Positions 1 to 8,239 of a DNA stretch of 64,000 nt are shown here, piece after piece. The notes under the pieces were generated by a model. The model saw nothing but the letters and a program-made list of their open reading frames with translations, made no database searches and was not told where the DNA came from. The position numbers and the translations under genes are program-made. Source of the DNA: Curtobacterium aurantiacum (lineage in GTDB: Bacteria > Actinomycetota > Actinomycetes > Actinomycetales > Microbacteriaceae). Numbering within the stretch: the first letter of the stretch is position 1; the number at the start of each line of letters is the position of its first letter. The stretch covers positions 124,001-188,000 of the forward strand of contig NZ_JAHEWN010000002.1 in the NCBI RefSeq assembly GCF_018598555.1, in the 5' to 3' direction.

Positions 1-734
1 AGGGCGGGTTCGAGGACGTCTTCGGCGGGATGTTCGGGCAGCAGGGCGGCGGACAGCGTGTCCGCTTCGGCCAGGGTGGCCCGGGCGGCGCCGGCGGCTT
101 CGAGGACATCCTCGGCGGGATGTTCGGCGGGGGTGGCGGCTTCGGCCAGAACTCCGGGGGCTACCGCGGCTTCGGGGGGCCCACGAAGGGCCGTGACGTC
201 ACGGCGTCGACGACGCTCGACTTCACCACGGCGATCGCCGGTGACACGGTCAAGCTCTCGCAGGGCAACGGCCGACCGGTGAACGTCCGGATCCCCGCGG
301 GCGTCGCCGACGGTCAGAAGATCCGACTCCGCGGTCGCGGCGAGCCCTCGCCGGACGGTGGTGAAGCCGGTGACCTGGTGGTCGCCGTGTCGGTCCGCAA
401 GCACCCGGTCTTCGAGCGCGACGGACTCAACCTGCGCGTGGACGTCCCCGTGACCTTCACCGAGGCGGCACTCGGCGCGACGATCGAGGTCCCGACGCTC
501 GGTGGTTCGCCCGTGAAGCTCAAGGTCGCCCCCGGCACGCCGTCGGGTCGCGTCCTGCGCGTCAAGGGCCGCGGCGTCACGACGAAGAACGGCACGGGCG
601 ACCTGCTCGCGACCGTCCAGGTCGCGGTGCCGTCGCACCTGTCGGACAAGCAGCGCGAGGCCGTCGAGGCACTCGCGGCTGCGCTGCCCGACGAGAACCC
701 CCGCGAGGACCTCCTCGCCAAGGCGCGCGACTAG
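1..734 (+). CDS. dnaJ: DnaJ-type co-chaperone, C-terminal part (5' end outside window)
   Basis: The reading frame is open from base 3 and ends with TAG at 732-734, so the J-domain lies upstream of the window. What remains is a Gly/Phe-rich linker (repeated GGMFG and GGGGGFG) followed by the two beta-barrel substrate-binding domains typical of DnaJ C-termini (for example GQKIRLRGRGEPSPDGG and RVLRVKGRGV). The four CxxCxGxG motifs of a type A DnaJ zinc finger are absent, so this is a type B J-protein. It would deliver unfolded clients to DnaK and stimulate its ATPase. hspR follows 176 bases downstream, the usual end of an actinobacterial dnaK-grpE-dnaJ-hspR operon; dnaK and grpE should lie to the left. 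The family call is secure; the missing zinc finger is seen directly. Confidence 0.95.
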   Translation, partial: GGFEDVFGGMFGQQGGGQRVRFGQGGPGGAGGFEDILGGMFGGGGGFGQNSGGYRGFGGPTKGRDVTASTTLDFTTAIAGDTVKLSQGNGRPVNVRIPAGVADGQKIRLRGRGEPSPDGGEAGDLVVAVSVRKHPVFERDGLNLRVDVPVTFTEAALGATIEVPTLGGSPVKLKVAPGTPSGRVLRVKGRGVTTKNGTGDLLATVQVAVPSHLSDKQREAVEALAAALPDENPREDLLAKARD

Positions 735-910
735 CGTCGCGCACTGAATGCAGTAGACCCAGCCTGGGCCCACGCCGCCGGTACCGGCCCGTCGCGAAGC
801 GGCGGGCCGGCCGTGCCGGTGGGGAGAGGCTCGGCGCGGCTTCCCGGCGGACGCTCGCTGAGCCTCCAGGCTGGTTTTCACCCCACGCGGACGACGGAAA
901 GGAGCGCGCC

Positions 911-1330
911 ATGACCGACCTGGACGAGAACTCGCCCGTCTTCGCGATCGCGGTCGCCGCGGAGCTCGCCGAGATGCACCCGCAGACGCTGCGGCAGTAC
1001 GACCGGCTCGGCCTGGTCGTGCCGGGACGCACCCGGGGTGGGTCGCGGCGCTACTCGATGCGCGACGTGGTGCAGCTTCGCGAGATCGCGCGCCTCGGCT
1101 CCGAGGGAGTGTCGCTGGAGGGCATCCGGCGGGTGCTCGACCTGGAGAACGAGAACAAGGCGCTCCGCGATCGTGTGCGGGAACTCGAGTCGGCGCTGGC
1201 CGACCAGCTCATCAACCGGCCCGGCGCACGGGTGTTCGCCGCCACCGCGAGTGGTGCGGCGATCTCGCTCAAGGCGGGGTCGCGGCCGCAGCGGAACACG
1301 CAGATCGTGTTGTACCGCGGGCCGCGCTGA
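911..1330 (+). CDS. hspR: HspR, MerR-family heat-shock repressor
   Basis: A 139-residue MerR-type regulator. The N-terminal winged helix contains the family signature AAELAEMHPQTLRQYDRLGL (about residues 15-35) and RGGSRRYSMRDV. A short dimerisation helix rich in Leu/Glu follows (LDLENENKALRDRVRELES). It starts at ATG 911 behind the ribosome site GGAAAGGAG. HspR in actinobacteria binds HAIR operators of the form CTTGAGT-N7-ACTCAAG and represses dnaK and clpB, with DnaK as co-repressor. A near-consensus HAIR stands in front of clpB at 19443-19465 in this window, so a target is visible. The 176-base gap from dnaJ contains an imperfect GC-rich hairpin (778-819), which could lower read-through from dnaJ. 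Confidence 0.95.
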   Translation: MTDLDENSPVFAIAVAAELAEMHPQTLRQYDRLGLVVPGRTRGGSRRYSMRDVVQLREIARLGSEGVSLEGIRRVLDLENENKALRDRVRELESALADQLINRPGARVFAATASGAAISLKAGSRPQRNTQIVLYRGPR

Positions 1331-1357
1331 CGGCGACCGGACCGTCGCATGCACGGG

Positions 1358-1392
1358 GAACGCCCCGGACAGCACTGCTGTCCGGGGCGTTC
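1358..1392. terminator. Bidirectional hairpin terminator between hspR and the Ig-repeat gene
   Basis: The arms are perfect 17-bp inverted repeats (1358-1374 and 1376-1392, beginning GAACGCCCCGG) around a single central base. It sits between two convergent genes, so it can stop transcription from both sides. No long T-run is present, as is common in high-GC genomes. Confidence 0.8.
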
Positions 1393-1405
1393 GTCGTGCT
1401 GAGGG

Positions 1406-3484
1406 TCAGGACTTCGGGGCAAGGGGGGACTTGACCTGCTTGACGACGTCGCCGTCAGCGTCCTGCCGGAACGCCGCGTCGCCGTACTCCCAGTCGGCAA
1501 GGCTGCGCTCGATGGTCCAGACGCCGGAGGAGTTCGCCTGCGTGGTCAGGTCGTAGCGTGCGTTGCTGGGGTCGAAGCCTGCCGGGTTGAAGGTCACGGT
1601 CGCGCCGGGGGTCGCCGTGCCGGTGAAGCGCTGCCGCCCCGGTGTGAACGTTCCCTCCTGGTGCGAGGTGAGGGCGAGGTCACGCGGTGCGGCGTCCTCC
1701 ACCTCGGGGATCAGGGGGGACTTGACCTGCTTGACGACGTCGCCGTCGGCGTCCTGCCGGAACGCCGCGTCGCGGTACTGCCAGTCGGCGAGGCTGCGTT
1801 CGATCGTCCAGACGCCGGAGGAGTTCGCCTGCGTGGTCAGGTCGTGTCGGGCGTTGCTGGGGTCGAAGCCGGCCGGGTTGAAGGTCACGGTCGCGCCGGG
1901 GGTCGCCGTGCCGGTGAAGCGCTGCCGCCCCGGTGTGAAGGTCCCGGCCTGGTGCGAGGTGAGGGTGAGGTCACGCGATGCGGCGTCCTCGTCGGCGGTG
2001 AACGCGATGTTCCGCATCACCGACGTGCGGCCGTCGGCGGTGGTCTGGGTGAACGTCAGGTCGTACCCGGCAGTGCTGGTCAGGTCGGCGGAGGCCTTCC
2101 ACGTCCCCACGCCGGAGCGCGCACCGGCGACCGGCGTCTTGAAGAGTTCACGGCCGCGCTGGTCGGTGGCGGTGATCGTCGCGCCGGCCTCGGCCGTGCC
2201 CTCGAACGCGCGAGCGCCGGGCGTGTACGTGTTCTCGTCCTTGACGCCGTCGACCTGCAGGAGACGGGGGAGGGCCACGCGCTCCGACAAGGAGGAGAAC
2301 CCCTGCCCGTCGAAGCCGACGTTGGCGATCTCGAGCTGCTTGCCGGTCTCCTGAGCACGGATGACGTAGCTCCAGATCTCCTTGCGCGGAATGCCGGCGA
2401 TGACGCGGTCGCCGTCGAGGATCCAGAGCGCCGCGGCGCCGTCCGCTTCGCCGACGACCTGGACGCGGCCATCGGTGTGGACGTACACGGAACTCAGCGT
2501 CGGCTTCGGCACCGAGGCATCGGTGGGGAGCTGCGCCAGCGGGGCTGCGGTGCGGCTCGAGGGCGTACCGTCGGCGGCCTTCGCGACGACGTAGACCGTC
2601 GATCCGAGGCGGTCTTGGGGGATCCGGGCGACGTAGCCGGTCTCCTCGAGCGTCGCGTCGGCGATCGTCGCGCCGGCCGCGTCCTGGACGGCGACCGAGG
2701 CGACCGAGTCGTCGTACTTGCCGGTCAGCACGAAGGAGCCGTCGAGCCGCCGTTCGGTCGTCTGCAGCGTGGGTGCAGTCGGCGCGTCCGATGCCGCCGG
2801 GGAGAACCGCACGTCGCGGAGCTCGTTCGTCCGGCCGTCGGTCGTCGTCTGCGTGAGGGTGATCACGTGGTCGGAGTCGGAGAGGTCGGCATCGGCGTTC
2901 CAGGTGCCGGTCCCGTTGCGTGCCCCGCTGACCTCGGTCGTGAACAGGGTGGCGCCCGACGTGGAGTCCTTCGCGACGACGGTGGCGCCGGCGGTTGCAC
3001 TGCCGGAGAAGTGGGTGGTGCCTGGCGTGAACGTGTTCTGCTCCTGCAGCCCGTCGACACGGATCATCAGGGGCATGGCGATGCGCTCGGTGCGGGTCCG
3101 CGAGCCGTCCGCGGCGGTGTGGACACGGATGACCTCGAGCCCGAGGTCCTTGTGGCGGTCCTGCACGTTCAGGAAGAACGCGCCGCCCGCGGGTGAGTGG
3201 TCGAGGACCTCGTCGCCGGCGAGCAGCCAGACCGCGTCACGCCCGGCGTCACCGGCGACGATCCGTGCGCCGTGGAGCGTGCTCCAGTCCTGGAGGAAAC
3301 GGGGCGCGCTCAGCGCCGGGTCCACCGTGATCGCGTCGAGGTCGTGGGCCGCGGCGGTCGAGGCATGCGTCGCGAGGGTGGACGGGGCAGCGGTCGCGGC
3401 GGCGGGCGTCAGCAAGCCGAAGCCGAGGGAGGCGGTGAGGACGCTGCAGACGACGGCAGCGCGACGGAACGGGGAGGGTGCCAT
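1406..3484 (-). CDS. Secreted multi-domain Ig-like repeat protein, function unknown
   Basis: A 692-residue protein starting at ATG 3484 behind a good ribosome site (AAAGGAG). The N-terminus is a classical signal peptide (basic MAPSPFRRA, hydrophobic core, probable AxA cleavage near residue 33). The body consists of beta-rich bacterial Ig-like modules with the recurring pattern FxGxAxxGATV and GxGTWxAxADL near residues 145-235 and 405-490. It ends in two almost identical 97-residue units, visible in the DNA as a 291-bp tandem duplication. There is no LPXTG motif, membrane anchor or catalytic domain that I recognise. The Ig-like fold suggests cell-surface adhesion or polysaccharide binding, which is inference. 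The opposite strand (genes in the 1661-3196 range) is open only because of codon bias. Confidence 0.8.
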   Translation of the reverse strand: MAPSPFRRAAVVCSVLTASLGFGLLTPAAATAAPSTLATHASTAAAHDLDAITVDPALSAPRFLQDWSTLHGARIVAGDAGRDAVWLLAGDEVLDHSPAGGAFFLNVQDRHKDLGLEVIRVHTAADGSRTRTERIAMPLMIRVDGLQEQNTFTPGTTHFSGSATAGATVVAKDSTSGATLFTTEVSGARNGTGTWNADADLSDSDHVITLTQTTTDGRTNELRDVRFSPAASDAPTAPTLQTTERRLDGSFVLTGKYDDSVASVAVQDAAGATIADATLEETGYVARIPQDRLGSTVYVVAKAADGTPSSRTAAPLAQLPTDASVPKPTLSSVYVHTDGRVQVVGEADGAAALWILDGDRVIAGIPRKEIWSYVIRAQETGKQLEIANVGFDGQGFSSLSERVALPRLLQVDGVKDENTYTPGARAFEGTAEAGATITATDQRGRELFKTPVAGARSGVGTWKASADLTSTAGYDLTFTQTTADGRTSVMRNIAFTADEDAASRDLTLTSHQAGTFTPGRQRFTGTATPGATVTFNPAGFDPSNARHDLTTQANSSGVWTIERSLADWQYRDAAFRQDADGDVVKQVKSPLIPEVEDAAPRDLALTSHQEGTFTPGRQRFTGTATPGATVTFNPAGFDPSNARYDLTTQANSSGVWTIERSLADWEYGDAAFRQDADGDVVKQVKSPLAPKS
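1423..2004. repeat. Two-copy 291-bp tandem duplication inside the secreted Ig-repeat gene
   Basis: The sequence starting GGGGGGACTTGACCTGC recurs at 1423 and 1714, an offset of 291 bp (97 codons, in frame). The copies differ at only a few positions, for example encoded SLADWEYGDAAF versus SLADWQYRDAAF. Such a young in-frame duplication indicates expansion or contraction of the C-terminal Ig-like units. Confidence 0.9.
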
Positions 3485-3599
3485 GTGAGGACTCCTTTGA
3501 CGGGGATTGACAGTCTATTGACATGTAACATTCCGAATCTGGTCACATGTCGGGTGCGATCCTCACCGCGTCACGTCAGCCGCCGGGTACGCTGACGCG

Positions 3600-4739
3600 G
3601 TGCCAGACTTCGCCGACCTCTTCCGCCGACGCGACGACGACGCGCCCGACCTCATCGCGATCGACGGCACCGACCGCTTCCTCCTCGATGAAGCACCGCA
3701 CGTGCACGGCGACGCGCTCCGCCAGCCCGGCGAGGTCGCTGTGGTCGACGATCGGTACGGGGTGCTGACGCTCGGTCTCATCACGCAGTACGGCGCGAGC
3801 GACATCCGGGTCGTGCAGGACTCCTTGGTGGGCGAGCGGGCGCTCGAGGCCAACGCCGGCACGTTCGGGCTGCGGGGGTTCCACCACCCCGACTCGTTCG
3901 AGGACGCCTTCCGCGACGTCCGGCTCGTGGTGCTCCGTTTGTCGAAGTCGCACGACCGACTGGACGAGATCGCCCGCGCCGTCGCCCGGTTCGCGGCGCC
4001 CGACGTGGTGCTGCTCTGCGGTGGCAACGTGAAGTTCATGCACGTGACGCAGAACGACGTGCTGCGGCGGTCGTTCGGCGAGGTCACGGCATCGCGTGGT
4101 CGGGGCAAGTCGCGCCTGCTCATCGCGCAGGACCCACTGCAGGCACAGGCCAACCGTGCCGCGACGACGAATCCCTGGCCCCGGTCGGTGCACGTCGACG
4201 ACCTCGGCATGACCCTGGTCGCCCACGGCGGCGTGTTCGCCGGGACGTCGCTCGACCACGGCACCCGGGTGCTGCTCGAGGCGATGGACGCTGCGGTGCC
4301 GTCGGCGCGCACCGTGGTGGACCTCGGCTCCGGCAACGGGGTCATCGCGGCAGCGATCGCGCTGCGCCGCCCGAACGTCCGCGTGATCGCCACCGACGTC
4401 TCGCGCATCGCGGTCGAGTCGACGCGCGCCACCGCCGAGGCCAACGGTGTCGCCGACCGGGTGACGGCGGTCCGGACCGACGCCGGCGACGAGCTCGCGG
4501 CGGGGTCCGCACAACTGGTGCTGTGCAACCCGCCGTTCCACGCGGACACCACGGTGACCACGGACGCCGCCGAGGCGATGTTCCGGAACGCGGCCACGAT
4601 CCTCCAGTCCGGCGGTGAACTGTGGTGTGTCTGGAACTCGCACCTGCGGTACCGGCCGTCCTTGGAGCGCGCGGTGGGACCGACGCGTCAGGTCCTCCGG
4701 ACGGACCGGTTCACCGTGACTGCCTCGCGCCGCGCGTAG
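3600..4739 (+). CDS. RlmG/RsmC-type rRNA guanine-N2 methyltransferase
   Basis: A 379-residue protein starting at GTG 3600. The C-terminal half is a class I SAM-dependent methyltransferase: motif I VVDLGSGNGVIAAAIALRRP and the catalytic CNPPFH motif of N2-guanine methyltransferases. The N-terminal half is a degenerate copy of the same fold that binds RNA, as in RlmG (23S G1835) and RsmC (16S G1207). The length matches RlmG (about 380 residues) better than RsmC (about 340). It acts on ribosomal RNA in the cytoplasm. It stands alone, divergent from the Ig-repeat gene and convergent with the M60 gene. The exact target base cannot be told from sequence alone. Confidence 0.85.
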   Translation: MPDFADLFRRRDDDAPDLIAIDGTDRFLLDEAPHVHGDALRQPGEVAVVDDRYGVLTLGLITQYGASDIRVVQDSLVGERALEANAGTFGLRGFHHPDSFEDAFRDVRLVVLRLSKSHDRLDEIARAVARFAAPDVVLLCGGNVKFMHVTQNDVLRRSFGEVTASRGRGKSRLLIAQDPLQAQANRAATTNPWPRSVHVDDLGMTLVAHGGVFAGTSLDHGTRVLLEAMDAAVPSARTVVDLGSGNGVIAAAIALRRPNVRVIATDVSRIAVESTRATAEANGVADRVTAVRTDAGDELAAGSAQLVLCNPPFHADTTVTTDAAEAMFRNAATILQSGGELWCVWNSHLRYRPSLERAVGPTRQVLRTDRFTVTASRRA

Positions 4740-4761
4740 CGGGCGGCCTGCCGGTCGGCGG

Positions 4762-7211
4762 TCAGCTCACGACGCGGGTCGCCGCCCCGTCGGCCGTGCC
4801 CGTGACGGTGTAGCCGAGCCCACTGGTCCCAGCCGGGGCCCCGCGGGTGACCCGGACGAGCGGTGACCAACGGATCAGGGTGCCGGACGGCAGGTCGATC
4901 GCGATCGGATCCAGCGTGGCGGTGAGCACGGTGCCCGAATCGTCCGTGGAGGCCCCTCCGAGATCCAGGGTGGGCGCCGGGGTCCAGGAACCTCCGGGGC
5001 GACGGACCTCGGCGATCAGGGTGGTCTGCCCGGGAGCGAAGGTCGTCGCGTCCGGAGCGGTCAGGGTCACCGAAGCGCTGAGTCGTGCGATCGGCCGCGT
5101 GGTCGCGAGCCGCGCTTCGACACGCGTGTCCATGCCGCGGGACAGCGCCACCGACGCACCCGGACTCGGGACGATCGGATCAGCGGCCATCGGCTCGAAG
5201 CGTCCGTCCACGATCCGGTAGCGCTGGACCGTGGCGGGGTCCGCCTGCTGGAGCACGTTGTCGGCCCAGCGGTCGAGGCGCGACCGCGCCTCGGCATGGC
5301 GCACCTCGAGCACCTGACCGTCCTCGTAGGCCTGCGCGAACCCGGATGCCAAGGCGTGCGCGTTCTCGTTGCCGCGAACCGACCACGTGCCGATCTGCTC
5401 GCGGCGGTCCGCGCTGCGGAGTGTGAAGCCGACGTACTCGTTGCCGCCCCACGAGGCGTGCGCGTTGTACGTCGTCCCGGCGAAGAGCCGCAGGACGCGC
5501 TCCCTCGGGTCCGTGACCAGACGCATGACGTTCCGCTCGGCGAGCCCGTCGAAGGAGAACATGTCCCCGGGGGTCACGGTGACCGGGCGGGTCAGGACCT
5601 CGCGGATGCCCAGGCTGTTCCGGAGCGCCACGAGCAGCGTTCCGGTCCCCGTCGCGGTTGCCGAGACGAGTTGCCCGGCGTACTCGGGCACGCCGTGGCC
5701 GTCCGTGTTCTGCAGGTCGGTGACCTCGGGTGTCTGGTCGAGGCGCTGTTGTCCCACCACGACCGACGGCTGGTCTCCGGTGATGCGGCCGACCGGGACG
5801 GCGTACGGGTCGAGGTCGTGGTCGAGGCTGTCGGTCGCGGACGTCCGGTTCTCCCAGATGTCGGTGGTGAGCGGGGGGAGTTCGGCGAGCACTGCGGAGG
5901 TCTCCGCGGAGAGCGGGAATCCCCACTCGGCGAAGAACGGGCGGAGGTCGCGGTCGGCGATCGTCGCGGCCGTCCGCGCGAACAGCTGGTGCTTCGAGTC
6001 GCCGTTGTCCGGCGTGCTGACCTCGCCGAGCGCGAGGCCGGTCCGGAGGGCCTGGTTCAGCCGGGGGTAGAAGTGCTCGCCGAAGCTCCGACGGAGCTGG
6101 TCGAACATGAGGATCTTCACCCAGCGTCCTGGGAGTGGTAGGCCCGCTCGTCGAGCGGCTTCGCGAAGTACGCGGCGACCGCGGACGCGCTCTGGCGGTC
6201 GAGTCGGTTCTCGCCGCTGATCGCGTGCTGGACGTCGAGCACGGAGGTGTTGACGACGACCTCTCCCATGCCCGCCCAGTTGTACGCGGGCGTCTGGTAC
6301 GTGTGGCCGACCTCGTGCCAGAAGCCCCACATGTCACCCGGTGCCGCTGCGAGCAACTCCGATGCGGCGCCGCTGCTCCGCGGCATCGTGATCCGGTCGT
6401 GCCCGGCGCTCGCGTAGGCACCACCGGTGTCGGGCATCGTGATGTGCAGGCGCTGCGGGGACTTGCGTGCGAGCCCGACGGCGTCGTCGAGGAGGCCGAA
6501 GTGCGCGTTGGTGAGTCCGACGACACGGTCCCAGAGCTCGACCCGGCCGGAGAGGTCTCGCGGAATCCGTGAGAACGCGCCGTTCGGTGGCTCCGAGAAC
6601 GTCCGCGCACCGATGATCGTGACGAAGGCCGCGTCGTCGTTCTCGCCCATGTCGCTCGCGAACTCGTCGTCAGAGGTCGTGCCGAGGATGAAGGCAGGCA
6701 ACGCCTCGCCGCCACGGACGGTCACGTCGTGCGAGCCGGACGGGGACCGGTCGATCAGGTAGACGAGCCCGTCCACCGGTGCGGTCACGGTGGTGGTCCC
6801 CTCGGCGACCGGGAAGGTCTTGATGCCGACCGCCGATCCCTCGTTGTAGGCGCCGTAGTTCCCGTAGAGACCGATGCCCACCTGCATCGCGGGCGCACCG
6901 GCAGGCAGGGTCACCTCGACCTCGGTGCCCTTCGGTGCGAAGCGGGAAGCGGGCTGCAGGTCGCTGTGCCGGTAGCTGCGGCCCTCACGGCGTCGCTCCG
7001 TCTCGGCGTCGCCCTGGCCCCAGACCCGCACGGTCGTCGCGAGGTCGTCATCCGTGTGCACGATCGAGGCCCTGCCTGCCGGGGCCGTCGAGGACGAGGA
7101 GGGTATCGGAGCCGATGCTGCCCCGACGGCGGTGATCCCACCGCCGACGATCGTGCCCGCGACGACGAGGACAGTGGTGAGGACGCGTGAGGACAGGATC
7201 GCATAGCGCAT
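4762..7211 (-). pseudogene. Secreted M60-family zinc metalloprotease, split by a 1-nt frameshift
   Basis: Two overlapping frames together encode one peptidase of about 816 residues. The first frame starts at ATG 7211 with a signal peptide and holds the M60 (enhancin/mucinase) zinc site HEVGH at residues 299-303 with the third ligand Glu317 (HExxHx13E, within the M60 pattern). It stops at TGA 6117-6119 just after YHSQDA. The next frame resumes at once with WVKILMFDQL and runs to 4762 through beta-rich modules. Adding one base near 6123-6124 would join DA to WVK. Known M60 enzymes cleave host glycoproteins and mucins. No Shine-Dalgarno precedes the start; a -10-like TATTCT sits six bases upstream, suggesting a leaderless transcript. 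Either the gene is broken or the assembly has an error. Confidence 0.85.
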
Positions 7212-7217
7212 GAAATA

Positions 7218-7225
7218 AGAATATC
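7218..7225 (-). promoter_or_regulatory. Leaderless -10 element of the M60 protease gene
   Basis: On the minus strand GATATTCT lies exactly six bases before the ATG at 7211, placing the hexamer TATTCT at -12 to -7 with transcription starting at the start codon. The same octamer at the same spacing precedes the adhesin gene at 8240. Confidence 0.55.
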
Positions 7226-7251
7226 AGATACGGGCCGGCCGAAGCGCGAAA

Positions 7252-7282
7252 GAGGGCGGCCGCGCGCTGCGCGACCGCCCTC
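7252..7282 (-). terminator. Hairpin terminator after the aldo/keto reductase gene
   Basis: GAGGGCGG (7252-7259) pairs with CCGCCCTC (7275-7282), with further GC pairing inside. It lies 15 bases past the stop of the reductase in its direction of transcription. Confidence 0.65.
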
Positions 7283-7296
7283 CGATGAACTCCTGA

Positions 7297-8127
7297 CTAC
7301 GCCGGCACGTAGTCGAACGTGTCGGGGTCCGGGCCGGTGCGGTGGCCCTTGTCGAGTGCGGTGATGTCCGTCATGTCCTCGTCGGAGAGCTCGAAGTCGA
7401 AGATCGCGAAGTTCTCCTCGACCCGGGCGCGGGTGACGGACTTCGGGAACACGATGTCGCCGCGCTGGATGTGCCAGCGGAGGACGACCTGCGCCGGAGA
7501 CTTGCAGACCGACGCGGCGATGCGGGTGATGGTCTCGTCGTCGAGGACGAGGCCCTGCGCGATCGGGGACCACGCCTCGGTCGCGATGCCGAGCTCGCGG
7601 TTCACGGCGCGGAGGTCGTCCTGCACGAGGTACGGGTGCACCTCGATCTGGTTGACGGACGGCGGGACGTCGGTCTCGGCCCGCAGGCGGCGCAGGTGGT
7701 GTGCCTGGAAGTTCGAGACACCGATCGAGCGGGCGGTGCCGGCGTGGTACAGCTCCTCGAGGGCCTTCCACGTCGGGACGAAGTCCGACACGGTGGGCAG
7801 CGGCCAGTGGATGAGGAACAGGTCGGTGTAGCCGCCGAGCAGGTCGGCCGACTTCTTGCCGTTCTCCAGCGCAGCCTCGGGGTCGTGGAAGCCGTTGTTG
7901 AGCTTCGAGGTGACGAAGATCTCCTCGCGCGGGATGCCGGACGAAGCGATGGCCTCACCGACCTCCTTCTCGTTGCCGTACATCTCGGCGGTGTCGATGT
8001 GGCGGTAGCCGACCTCGAGCGCAGCCAGCGTGGCGGCCTTCGTCTCGGAGGGGTCGATCTGGAAGACACCGAAGCCGAGCTGCGGGATGGTCTTGCCGTC
8101 GTTCAGGGTGATGTTCGGAACCGTCAT
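7297..8127 (-). CDS. Aldo/keto reductase
   Basis: A 276-residue NADPH-dependent reductase of the AKR5-like bacterial group. Family markers are GFGVFQIDPSET at the N-terminus, the catalytic Asp/Tyr block HIDTAEMYGNE, the catalytic Lys in VTSKLNN, His in LIHWPLP, and the cofactor segment FPKSVTRARVEENF. The start is ATG 8127 behind CTGGAG; the frame stays open upstream but that part shows no homology. The enzyme would reduce aldehydes or ketones such as 2,5-diketo-gluconate-type substrates; the true substrate cannot be read from sequence. It is divergent from the adhesin gene at 8240. Confidence 0.93.
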   Translation of the reverse strand: MTVPNITLNDGKTIPQLGFGVFQIDPSETKAATLAALEVGYRHIDTAEMYGNEKEVGEAIASSGIPREEIFVTSKLNNGFHDPEAALENGKKSADLLGGYTDLFLIHWPLPTVSDFVPTWKALEELYHAGTARSIGVSNFQAHHLRRLRAETDVPPSVNQIEVHPYLVQDDLRAVNRELGIATEAWSPIAQGLVLDDETITRIAASVCKSPAQVVLRWHIQRGDIVFPKSVTRARVEENFAIFDFELSDEDMTDITALDKGHRTGPDPDTFDYVPA

Positions 8128-8225
8128 GACTCCAGGAAACACCCGAGCGGCTCCCAGTTGTCCGGGCAGCGTCCAGCCAAGTAGCCTCGCCAGGACTCGA
8201 GTTGTCATAGACATTTCACATGTTT

Positions 8226-8239
8226 GATATTCTGCCTGG
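8226..8239 (+). promoter_or_regulatory. Leaderless -10 element of the LAFTG adhesin gene
   Basis: GATATTCT (8226-8233) stands six bases before the ATG at 8240, in the same arrangement as for the M60 gene. No Shine-Dalgarno is present. An ACATGT palindrome (8218-8223) lies just upstream. Confidence 0.55.

Noticed and set aside
1661..3196. A 511-residue plus-strand frame opposite the Ig-repeat gene
   Set aside because: No domain and no ribosome site; the minus-strand reading has signal peptide and internal repeats.
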